DNA of 64,000 bases from Candidatus Gastranaerophilales bacterium (GTDB taxonomy: Bacteria > Cyanobacteriota > Vampirovibrionia > Gastranaerophilales > Gastranaerophilaceae), in the NCBI GenBank assembly GCA_017560095.1, contig JAFYOU010000053.1, positions 33,631 through 97,630 on the forward strand, written 5' to 3'. Positions 1-7,528 of this stretch are shown piece by piece. Position 1 is the stretch's first letter, and each line of letters begins with the position of its first letter. The notes under the pieces were generated by a model that saw only the letters and a list, made by a program, of their open reading frames with translations, had not been told where the DNA came from and searched no databases. Made by a program: the position numbers and the translations under genes.

Positions 1-1302
1 CTGTCCCCAGCTTGATTCTGGGATTTGGATTGCTTCTGTTGGTGGGTGAGCTTTTAAATATTCGCCCGCTGTCATCATTTCAACTTCAGGAACGTATTGA
101 TTTAATTTTTTAATTACTTGTTTAATAAATTCAATACCTTCAAACCACCAGTGTCCGTATAATTCAGTATCAAATGATACCATTACAAGACCTTCTTTGT
201 TGTTTGCTTTTTTGTAATCATTCAATAAATGATAGATTAGGTTAGTATAGTGATCGGAATTTGAATTAACTTGATTCATTGCCAATACTGGATCATAGAG
301 CATTTTATCCCCTAGGTCAGTAGTAGATGATGTAATTCTCCAGTAATGCATGCCTGAATTACAGTCCTTTCTGTGAAATTCTCTGTAGCACCCATCTCCT
401 GGATAGCCATCTGCTGCTGACCATACTTGGAACCCAGCTCTATCGTTTCTACCCATCACGGCAACTTGTGCATCAGGTAACCAGTATGCACTGTATGTGT
501 CATATCCGGTTGCCTCTCTTTTTGGTAATGGTATATACTCAATATTTCCGTAGACTCCGATATTTCTACGGTTTCCGATAGAGTTTCCACCTTCAATCAC
601 GTGTGATTCGGTGAAGAAATATTCAATATCATTGTTTTGAAGAGTTACTTCAATAGATGGCCTCCAATGTTTTTTACCATCTTTTCCAATGTATTCATAG
701 CCTTGTCTATAAGCACATTCTGGTAACCAGCAACCTTTTGCCTTTTTGCCAAAAAGTTTTTTAGTTGTATCTGAACCTACTTTAAATTGTGCATTTAAAT
801 TTGTATCTGTTGCAAGCAATGGAGAGAATCCATGAGTTGCACCAGAAGTTGTAATTTCAATACAGCCTAAGTCTTGGAATTTTTTAAATCCAGAAATAAG
901 GTCTTTATTGAATTTATTAATAAATAAATCTTTAATTCTGTTATACCAATCAAAATAATATTTTGCTAAGTATTTTAAATGCTGAGAATGTGCAACTTCA
1001 GGATCAGGATATCTTTCTAAATCTTCAGCTACGGCTTTAATTCTTGCGTCTAAATAATCAATGAAGCCTTGTTGCAAATGTGCATCGTTAAGTTGTTCAG
1101 CTAAGATCGGAGTAATTCCAACAGTTAATTTTGCTTTTATACCTTCATCGTATAATTCAGAAATCATATTCAATAAAGGAACGTATGTTTCTTCCATACA
1201 TTCATACAAACATTCTTCGCCAAAAGGCCACATTCCTGCCATTCTGTAATATGGCAAGTGTGAATGTAACATAAAGACAAATTGTCCTACTTTTTGTACC
1301 AT
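1..1302 (-). CDS. GH57 family 1,4-alpha-glucan branching enzyme (DUF1957 type), 3' end outside window
   Basis: I translated this reading frame directly: it opens at an ATG at 1300-1302 and stays open for 434 codons to the window edge, so the C-terminus is missing. The protein starts MVQKVGQFVFMLHSHLPYY, the first GH57 signature. The nucleophile region reads WLPECAYR (Glu about residue 195) and the acid region VSFDTELYGHWWFEG (Asp about residue 378). These match the catalytic pair of GH57 branching enzymes, which form alpha-1,6 branches in glycogen-like glucan in the cytoplasm. GGAGGC lies about 12 nt upstream of the ATG. Family members are usually somewhat over 500 residues, so roughly 100 are probably cut off. 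A related GH57 amylase or transferase activity is possible. Confidence 0.88.
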   Translation of the reverse strand, partial: MVQKVGQFVFMLHSHLPYYRMAGMWPFGEECLYECMEETYVPLLNMISELYDEGIKAKLTVGITPILAEQLNDAHLQQGFIDYLDARIKAVAEDLERYPDPEVAHSQHLKYLAKYYFDWYNRIKDLFINKFNKDLISGFKKFQDLGCIEITTSGATHGFSPLLATDTNLNAQFKVGSDTTKKLFGKKAKGCWLPECAYRQGYEYIGKDGKKHWRPSIEVTLQNNDIEYFFTESHVIEGGNSIGNRRNIGVYGNIEYIPLPKREATGYDTYSAYWLPDAQVAVMGRNDRAGFQVWSAADGYPGDGCYREFHRKDCNSGMHYWRITSSTTDLGDKMLYDPVLAMNQVNSNSDHYTNLIYHLLNDYKKANNKEGLVMVSFDTELYGHWWFEGIEFIKQVIKKLNQYVPEVEMMTAGEYLKAHPPTEAIQIPESSWGQ

Positions 1303-1505
1303 AGTTTTATTATTGCCTCCGACTTTCTATTTTTTTATATTCTTAATTCTATTTATACCATAAATTATAATAAAAAATAATCATTTAGAATTAGTACATT
1401 TGTATAAATTTACTAAAGTTAATATAGTTAACAAGAATTATATTATTTTAAAATTTATGGACCTGTTTTTTATAGTAAAATATTACTTAGAAAAAGAGGT
1501 TAAAT

Positions 1506-2438
1506 ATGAAAACATATAATTTTAGTAAAATTCAAAATTTGAAATTTGGAGAAAATGCTCATCAAGAAGCTGCTTTATATAATTGCGATAAGGAGCTTGA
1601 TTGGGTTTTATTAAACGGAAGCGAAATTTTATATGAGGACTTTTTAAATGCAACTTTGGCTTTAGAAATAAGTGCCGAATTTTATGATGTAAATGCAATA
1701 ACAATTGTTAAACATCAAACTCCCGTTGTTGTTGCATTAGCTAATAATTTAGAAAATGCGCTAAATAAAGCGCTCGATTCTGATCCAATTTCGCTATTAG
1801 GCGCAACAATAGCATTTACTAAAGAAGTTGATTCAAAATTAGCAACAGCGTTATGCGAAATGCCAATTAATTTGATTATTGCACCAAGTTTTGAAGAAAA
1901 TGCAATTGAACAATTTAAAAAGATTAAAAATATAAAAATAATTAAAATTAATACTCCATTAAAAGAAATCTTATCTTTTAACCAAGAAGAAATTAAACAA
2001 ACTCCTTTTGGAACATTAATTCAAGAAAAAAATACAAAAGATTTAGATGTTAAAACTTTTAAAATAACAACAAAGAAAAAACCAACTCAACAAGAATTAG
2101 AAGATATGATTTTTGCATATAAAATTGCAAAACATTCAAAATCTTGTGCTGCTATTATTGCGAAAGATTTAAGAACAATCGGAATTTGTGCTTCAGAGCC
2201 AAATTATGATAGCGCAGTTGAAATTGCACTTAATAAAGTTTGCGATTCTCCAAAAGATTCAATTGTAGCTTTAGATGGAGTTTTAAGTTCAAAAGCTACT
2301 ATTCAAATAATGGCACAAAATAGAGCGATTTCATTAATTCAAAGTGCAGGCAGCTTAAGAGATGATGAAATAATTAAATATGCTGACACATATGGAATTT
2401 CAATTGTTTCAACAGGTATAACACATTATAAGCATTAA
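1506..2438 (+). CDS. Stand-alone AICAR transformylase-like protein (PurH C-terminal domain only)
   Basis: The 310 residues align from end to end with the transformylase half of bifunctional PurH: FGENAHQEAALY near the start, IVKHQTP (K69-H70, the catalytic Lys-His pair), SDPISLLGATIAF, IIAPSFEE, AYKIAKHSKS, and SAGSLRDDEIIKYA followed by STGITHYKH at the end. The N-terminal IMP cyclohydrolase (MGS-like) domain of about 200 residues is absent. Several conserved blocks are altered: NPCG after KH, the GQxSRV block (here ASEPNYD) and the AFFPF block (here DGVLSS). It may therefore be a divergent paralogue rather than the purine enzyme. AGAGG precedes the ATG, and the MFS gene follows 3 nt after the stop, so the two are probably cotranscribed. 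Confidence 0.8.
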   Translation: MKTYNFSKIQNLKFGENAHQEAALYNCDKELDWVLLNGSEILYEDFLNATLALEISAEFYDVNAITIVKHQTPVVVALANNLENALNKALDSDPISLLGATIAFTKEVDSKLATALCEMPINLIIAPSFEENAIEQFKKIKNIKIIKINTPLKEILSFNQEEIKQTPFGTLIQEKNTKDLDVKTFKITTKKKPTQQELEDMIFAYKIAKHSKSCAAIIAKDLRTIGICASEPNYDSAVEIALNKVCDSPKDSIVALDGVLSSKATIQIMAQNRAISLIQSAGSLRDDEIIKYADTYGISIVSTGITHYKH

Positions 2439-2441
2439 CGT

Positions 2442-3608
2442 ATGAATATATTAAAAAAAGAAAAACGAGCAATTTTAGGTTTAAGCCTAGGTCATTTTAG
2501 TATTGACTTATATGCAGCATTATTAGTCCCTTTGTATCCAATAATTACAACTAAACTTGGAATTAATTTAGCTTCAATAAGTGCTATTATAGCGTTTGGG
2601 CATTTAGTTTCGTCTATGATGCAACCATTATTTGGTTTTATTGCTGATAAACTAAAACATCGGACTTTTATGGTTTGGGGTTTGGTTTTTAGCTCTGTTT
2701 TTATTCCGTTAGCACCTAAAGCTCCAAGTGTAGCTTTGTTTTTAGCTTGTTTATTGTTAGGAATGATAGGTAATGCTTTTTTTCATCCTCAAGTTAGCGC
2801 TTTAGTTAAAGATTTTAATAAGAATAATCCTGACTTATCTCGTGATATGGGAATATTTCTTGGCTTAGGAACTATTGGTTATGCTATTGGGCCTTATATT
2901 TCAACATCTGTTTTTAATAAATTTGGTGAAAATGCATTTTTATATTTAAGTTTATTGGGAATTATAACTGCTATTTTTATTTACTTTTTTGTTCCTAAAA
3001 AACCACTTAAAGAGGTTGTCGAGAAGAGTAATTTCTTTAAAATTATGTTTGAAATTTTAAAGAATAAAACTTGCATGTTTTTAACATTCATTTCAACCGT
3101 TAAATCGGCAGTTAGTATTTCATTTGGAACATATATTCCGTTTTTATTGCAAAAACAAGGTTTTTCACTTAATGAAATTGGAATAATTGTTACTTTGTTT
3201 TTTATTTCAGGTGGGGCTGCAACAATATTTAGTTCTAAAATTGAAAATAAAATTGGCGCAAATGGTGTAGTTATTTTGTCTTTTGTAATGATTTTACCTT
3301 TGGTTTTAGGTTTTTTATATAGTTTAAATTATAATAGATATTTAGCTTGTATTTTATTTATTTTAACTGGATTTTTTATTTTGTTATCGGTTGGTGTAAT
3401 TTTAGTTCAAGCTCAACGTGCAATTCCAGAACATACTGGTGTGGTTTCTGGTGTAATGCAAGGTTTTAGTTGGGGTTTGGGTGCATTATTTTTAGCCCCA
3501 CTTGGAATTATTGGGCAAAATTATGGCGTTGATAAAATTTTAATTTTGATGGCAATTATTGCTTTTATGGTCGGATTGATTAGCACAAAAATAAAATTGT
3601 TGAAATAA
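2442..3608 (+). CDS. MFS transporter, fosmidomycin-resistance (Fsr)-like
   Basis: This 388-residue polytopic protein has about 12 hydrophobic segments. The N-terminal half resembles Fsr of E. coli: GHFSIDLYAALLVPLYPII in TM1, then a MMQPLFGFIADKLKHR loop (the MFS motif A region after TM2) and a GNAFFHPQVSALVKD segment matching the Fsr FHPE/S block. It acts in the inner membrane, presumably as a proton-driven exporter of an unknown compound. It starts 3 nt after the PurH-like stop without a convincing ribosome-binding site, which suggests translational coupling. The substrate cannot be predicted from sequence. Confidence 0.82.
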   Translation: MNILKKEKRAILGLSLGHFSIDLYAALLVPLYPIITTKLGINLASISAIIAFGHLVSSMMQPLFGFIADKLKHRTFMVWGLVFSSVFIPLAPKAPSVALFLACLLLGMIGNAFFHPQVSALVKDFNKNNPDLSRDMGIFLGLGTIGYAIGPYISTSVFNKFGENAFLYLSLLGIITAIFIYFFVPKKPLKEVVEKSNFFKIMFEILKNKTCMFLTFISTVKSAVSISFGTYIPFLLQKQGFSLNEIGIIVTLFFISGGAATIFSSKIENKIGANGVVILSFVMILPLVLGFLYSLNYNRYLACILFILTGFFILLSVGVILVQAQRAIPEHTGVVSGVMQGFSWGLGALFLAPLGIIGQNYGVDKILILMAIIAFMVGLISTKIKLLK

Positions 3609-3610
3609 AA

Positions 3611-3627
3611 AGCGGGTAATTCCCGCT
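3611..3627 (-). terminator. Rho-independent terminator of the 3634-4329 gene
   Basis: AGCGGG and CCCGCT form a 6-bp GC-rich stem around a 5-nt loop. Reading on the minus strand, the stem is followed by a T-run (AAAA on plus at 3607-3610). It sits 6 nt beyond the minus-strand stop and may also slow transcription from the plus-strand MFS gene. Confidence 0.75.
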
Positions 3628-3633
3628 ATAATC

Positions 3634-4329
3634 TTATTCTAAAAGTCCAAGTTTTTCACATAAAGCAAGAGATTCTTGGTTTACATATACAGGGATTTTT
3701 TTCATTCCTAATTTTTTCATTGCAAAATACATACAATGATCAGGATCATCTGTTTTTTTACTTAACTGTATATTAATTTGTCCATCATTTAAATTTTCTG
3801 CACCATAGCTTTCTATGTATTTAATTAAACCTTCAATATCTGAATGCATTGGAATTATCCATAAAGTTGAAGCAGGAACATCGCTAGCTTTTCTTAACAT
3901 CATCTCAGTATCATTTTTATAATATTTATTGTATTCACTTTCGCAATGTTCAAAATTAAAATCAAATTTCTGAAGCAATTTTTCTAATTCATCAACATTA
4001 ATTTCAACTTTTTGATATCCCTCTTCTGCAGGTGCGATTCTTTGCCTAATTGCTTCAGGTTGCATTAAATCTTCAGTTTTATGTTTTGAATATGAAATTC
4101 CACGTCTTGCACAATAATCTTCTATTTTATTATCTCTAGAATCTGGAGCAACTAATGTTAATTTTGCTGAAAACAAAGATTCATTTGGATCTATACATTT
4201 TGCAGCATGAAAATGTTTTGCTCCATGGGAGCTTTCCTCTTCTTGAGCTAATTTTAGAAATTCTAAAAATTTTTCAATTGGGTTTTTATTTGTCACAACA
4301 TAAGTACTTCTAAAAGAAATTGGGTTCAT
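3634..4329 (-). CDS. Hypothetical protein with N-terminal NPISFRST motif
   Basis: This 231-residue soluble protein has no domain I recognise. It begins MNPISFRSTYVV with no signal peptide or membrane segment, and is rich in charged residues with scattered His/Cys (KHFHAAKC near residue 38, EHCES near 128, DDPDHCMYF near 198). The start is well supported by AAGGAG upstream. It is monocistronic: it has its own terminator, and the ADH terminator lies upstream. The NPISF[KR] opening recalls short SF[KR]-type motifs that I associate with proteins of gut Melainabacteria-like genomes; that is inference. No function is proposed. Confidence 0.6.
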   Translation of the reverse strand: MNPISFRSTYVVTNKNPIEKFLEFLKLAQEEESSHGAKHFHAAKCIDPNESLFSAKLTLVAPDSRDNKIEDYCARRGISYSKHKTEDLMQPEAIRQRIAPAEEGYQKVEINVDELEKLLQKFDFNFEHCESEYNKYYKNDTEMMLRKASDVPASTLWIIPMHSDIEGLIKYIESYGAENLNDGQINIQLSKKTDDPDHCMYFAMKKLGMKKIPVYVNQESLALCEKLGLLE

Positions 4330-4386
4330 TTTTTCTCCTTAAATTTAGATATTTTGTATAAAACATCTGAATCCAAAAAATTGCGC

Positions 4387-4411
4387 AAAAAAGCGGGTTT
4401 AATTAACCCGC
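4387..4411 (-). terminator. Rho-independent terminator of the iron alcohol dehydrogenase gene
   Basis: GCGGGTT (4393-4399) pairs with AACCCGC (4405-4411) around a 5-nt loop. On the minus strand it is followed by six T (A-run at 4387-4392). It lies just after the minus-strand stop at 4419. Confidence 0.85.
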
Positions 4412-4418
4412 CTAAATT

Positions 4419-5615
4419 TTATAATGATTTTTGATATATTTCTTTGACTGCATCATGCGTTGCATCTGTTGGTGCAATTGATAATAAGCCTCCCAAAGAT
4501 GGAGTAGTAAATGCTAAATCAACCAATCTATCGATATCAGCTTCACTAAAACCTTCATCTTTTAATTTGTTTGGAACACCTACTGATTTTAACCAATCAT
4601 AAACTAAAGTATTTGCTTCTTTGGCCGATGTTTCAGGTGTAATTTCAGGAGCGATTGGTTTTAGAATATGTGCTAGAGTTTCTTTTTTAATTTCCCACAT
4701 ATTTTCAACTACTGCAGGTAATAAAATAGCTAAACCTAAACCGTGCGATAATTCGTGTTTAACAGCTGAAAGCGGGTGTTCTAAAGCATGGGTATAATGC
4801 AATAAACCATTATCAAAACAAACACCACCCATCATAGCAGCATAAGCTAAATAATATCTTGCTTCTAAATCTTCTGCATTAGCTAAAGCTTTTGGTAAAT
4901 ATTTAGCTACCATTGAAATAACTTCATGAGCTAAACAAATTGTATATGGAGAAGCAACTTTAGTTGTTGCAGCTTCAACAACGTGATTTAGCGCATCAAT
5001 TGATACATATTTTGTTTGTTTTTCGTTTAGTTTAACCATTAGCGCAGGATCATCAATTGCATACATTGGATAAATGCAATCGTAAGCAATAGCAGGCTTG
5101 TAATCTTTTTCAACAATAGTAGCTACAGCAAATCTGTTTGTTTCAGTTCCTGTTCCATGGGTTAAGTTGATTGCAATAATTGGAGCTGCCTTATCTGGTG
5201 CAAATGTAAACTCATAAACATCATTAGCACATTTTTCAGGATATTTTAATAAAATTGCAACAGATTTACCAGCGTCTGTCGGAGAACCTCCACCAATAGC
5301 AATTACTGCTTGAGCGCCAAATTCTCGAGCTAATGATGTAGCTTCATCTACCGCTTGATTAGTTGGGTTTGGAGTAACTTTATCATAGTTAACATATTCA
5401 ATATTATTGTTTTTTAATGCTTTTTCAACGTAATCCCAAGCGCCAGTTGCTTTATAAGCATTTCTTCCTGACATTACGATTAATTTATTAATGCCTTTAG
5501 ATTTTAAATCTTTAGCAATATCTTCTATTTTTTTAATAGCGCCAACACCGAAGAAAACTGTTGTTCTGGTGCGAATTTCTTTGATTTCATGAATATCAAT
5601 ATTTTTTTCCCACAT
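4419..5615 (-). CDS. Iron-containing alcohol dehydrogenase
   Basis: The 398-residue protein is a full-length group III Fe-ADH. The nucleotide-binding motif AIGGGSPTDAGK lies at about residues 106-117. The metal ligands D207 and H211 (SIDALNHVVEA), H276 and H291 are all present, with the catalytic-type H280 in the THALEHP segment. It would reduce an aldehyde or oxidise an alcohol with NAD(P)H in the cytoplasm, most likely for fermentative redox balance. AAGGAG precedes the ATG. The gene is flanked by its own extended -10 promoter and a strong terminator, so it is probably a single-gene unit. The substrate (butanol, propanediol or other) cannot be told from sequence. Confidence 0.9.
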   Translation of the reverse strand: MWEKNIDIHEIKEIRTRTTVFFGVGAIKKIEDIAKDLKSKGINKLIVMSGRNAYKATGAWDYVEKALKNNNIEYVNYDKVTPNPTNQAVDEATSLAREFGAQAVIAIGGGSPTDAGKSVAILLKYPEKCANDVYEFTFAPDKAAPIIAINLTHGTGTETNRFAVATIVEKDYKPAIAYDCIYPMYAIDDPALMVKLNEKQTKYVSIDALNHVVEAATTKVASPYTICLAHEVISMVAKYLPKALANAEDLEARYYLAYAAMMGGVCFDNGLLHYTHALEHPLSAVKHELSHGLGLAILLPAVVENMWEIKKETLAHILKPIAPEITPETSAKEANTLVYDWLKSVGVPNKLKDEGFSEADIDRLVDLAFTTPSLGGLLSIAPTDATHDAVKEIYQKSL

Positions 5616-5649
5616 AAAATCAACTCCTTTTTAAACTAAACACAAGAGT

Positions 5650-5658
5650 ATTGTAGCA
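5650..5658 (-). promoter_or_regulatory. Extended -10 promoter for the alcohol dehydrogenase gene
   Basis: On the minus strand this reads TGCTACAAT, an extended -10 (TGn followed by TACAAT), about 35 nt upstream of the ADH start. No good -35 is seen 17 nt further upstream, which fits an extended -10 promoter. Confidence 0.5.
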
Positions 5659-5755
5659 TTTTTTAAAAGAGTTTAAAAGCTATACCAAAGTAGTGAATGT
5701 GCAAAAATTACTTTCGTTACAAAATAAATCGTCATAGTTAAAATAAGGAGTTTTT

Positions 5756-6220
5756 ATGAGATTTAGCGTTATTAAAAGAGAGCCTTCATATTTTTTTGAA
5801 AATATCCATGAAGATCTAAACAGATTTTTAAAAGATACTTTTGGCGATATGGAATTTATGGATAAAACAAATTTACCTGTTTTTAAAGCATTTCGCCCTG
5901 CAGTCGAAATTAAAGAAAAAAAAGACCAATACAAAATTAAAGTCGAATTGCCAAATGTTGATAAAGAAAATATCGATGTTGAATTAGCTAAAAATGGTAT
6001 TTCAATTAAGGCAGAATCAAAATTTGAAGAATGTAAAGAAGAAGAAAATTTAAGAACTAGTGAATTTAGATACGGTAAATTTACTCGTGTAATTCCTCTA
6101 GAACATGAAATCAACCCAGATGAAGCTAAAAGTGAATTTAAAAACGGAGTTTTACATATTGAATTACCTAAAATTCATAAAGAACATAATGAAGAAATTA
6201 AAAAATTAAAAATAGATTAA
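5756..6220 (+). CDS. Small heat shock protein, Hsp20/alpha-crystallin family
   Basis: The 154-residue protein has an alpha-crystallin domain at about residues 45-135. It contains RPAVEIKEKKDQYKIKVELP, the ENIDVELAKNGISIKAE strand pair and the typical C-terminal GVLHIELPK strand. The N-terminal region (FFENIHEDLNRFLKDTF) is the variable oligomerisation arm. It is an ATP-independent cytoplasmic holdase. The start has a good AAGGAG site. No CIRCE element was seen upstream, so how heat induction works here is not evident. It is monocistronic, with a terminator at the stop codon. Confidence 0.93.
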   Translation: MRFSVIKREPSYFFENIHEDLNRFLKDTFGDMEFMDKTNLPVFKAFRPAVEIKEKKDQYKIKVELPNVDKENIDVELAKNGISIKAESKFEECKEEENLRTSEFRYGKFTRVIPLEHEINPDEAKSEFKNGVLHIELPKIHKEHNEEIKKLKID

Positions 6221-6243
6221 TGGCTCATATAGAGCCATTTTTT
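6219..6243 (+). terminator. Rho-independent terminator of the hsp20 gene
   Basis: AATGGCTC (6219-6226) pairs with GAGCCATT (6232-6239), followed by a T-run to 6243. The stem begins inside the stop codon of hsp20. Confidence 0.88.
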
Positions 6244-6269
6244 ATGATAAAATTTTTTTAAAAGGAATA

Positions 6270-7526
6270 ATGGAAAATATGAAAAATAAAGCAAATGAAA
6301 TAGTGGAAAATGCGCATAAGTCGCTTTTTGAAATATTTAATAATATTGATGAAATAGCTGAATATAACCAAAAAAAGGTGCTTGAAGCATTTTATAATAA
6401 TAAAATTGGAGAAGAACATTTTTACACTGTAACTGGTTATGGCCATGATGATATGGGTAGAGAGGCGCTAGATAAAGTTTTTGCTGATACTTTTAAATGC
6501 GAATCTGCTATAGTTAGACCTCATTTTGTTTCTGGAACTCATACTTTAGCTTGTGCTTTATTTGGAGTTTTAAGATATGGGGATAGGCTTGTTTCAATTG
6601 CGGGTGAACCATATGATACAATGCAGCAAATTATTGGCTCTCGCCCTAATTGTGATGATTTTGATTCAAGTTTAATGGGTCATGGGGTTAAATACTCGGA
6701 AGTTCCACTAAAAAATGGACTTGAAGTTGATTATGAAAATATTGAAAAATATTTAGAACCTGATACTAAAATGGTATTAATACAGCGTTCTCGAGGATAT
6801 TCTTTAAGAAAACCATTATCAATAGATGATATTGAACGAATAGTAAAAATTGTTAAAGCAAAAAATTCTGAAATATGCTGTTTTGTAGATAATTGCTATG
6901 GAGAATTTGTTGAAAAAATAGAACCAAGTGAAGTTGGTGCAGATTTAATAGCAGGAAGCTTAATTAAAAATGCTGGTGGTGGAATTGTTGAAGCAGGCGG
7001 ATATATTGCAGGCAAAAAGAAATATGTTGATATGGCAGCGCGTAGATTAACTGCTCCTGGGATTGGAGCTGAAGGTGGTGCTATGCATAATCAAACTCGA
7101 ATTATGCTTCAAGGTTTTTTTATGGCTCCATCAATTGTAGCTGGTGCTCATAAAGGCGCAATCTTGGCTGCTAAAGTGTTTGAAGATATGGGTTTTGTTA
7201 CTTTTCCATCGTCAAATACAAAAAGAACAGATTTAATTCAAACAATTCAATTTAATTGCATTGATGAACAACAAGACTTTTGTTCAATGATTCAAAGATT
7301 TTCACCAGTTGAAAGTTACTTAACTCCAATACCTGACACGGTTCCAGGGTATGATTGTAATTTATTAATGGCAGGAGGAAGCTTTATCGAGGGTTCAACT
7401 ATCGAATTATCGGCAGATGGCCCAACTCGTCCGCCGTATGCAATTTATATGCAAGGTGGATTAAGCTATTATCACGTTAAAATTGCCCTTAAAGGTGTCG
7501 TACAAAAGTTACTTGAGCGAGGATAA
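6270..7526 (+). CDS. PLP-dependent methionine gamma-lyase / aluminium-resistance family protein (COG4100)
   Basis: The 418-residue protein belongs to the fold-type I PLP family annotated as cystathionine beta-lyase-like 'aluminium resistance' proteins. Visible family features are the VTGYGHDDMGREALD opening block, IVRPHFVSGTHTLA, and AGSLIKNAGGGI with the presumed PLP lysine K233. It probably cleaves a C-S bond of a sulfur amino acid in the cytoplasm, but the substrate of this family is unclear. AAAGG lies close to the first ATG (6270); a second in-frame ATG at 6279 is equally plausible as the start. It converges on the next minus-strand gene with only 2 nt between the stops. Confidence 0.85.
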   Translation: MENMKNKANEIVENAHKSLFEIFNNIDEIAEYNQKKVLEAFYNNKIGEEHFYTVTGYGHDDMGREALDKVFADTFKCESAIVRPHFVSGTHTLACALFGVLRYGDRLVSIAGEPYDTMQQIIGSRPNCDDFDSSLMGHGVKYSEVPLKNGLEVDYENIEKYLEPDTKMVLIQRSRGYSLRKPLSIDDIERIVKIVKAKNSEICCFVDNCYGEFVEKIEPSEVGADLIAGSLIKNAGGGIVEAGGYIAGKKKYVDMAARRLTAPGIGAEGGAMHNQTRIMLQGFFMAPSIVAGAHKGAILAAKVFEDMGFVTFPSSNTKRTDLIQTIQFNCIDEQQDFCSMIQRFSPVESYLTPIPDTVPGYDCNLLMAGGSFIEGSTIELSADGPTRPPYAIYMQGGLSYYHVKIALKGVVQKLLERG

Positions 7527-7528
7527 GT

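Noticed and set aside
1061-1249. 62-residue plus-strand ORF
   Set aside because: It lies antisense to the GH57 gene, whose motifs are clear, and has no ribosome-binding site.
5680-6114. 144-residue minus-strand ORF
   Set aside because: Shadow frame of hsp20; Ser/Phe-rich composition typical of antisense translation.
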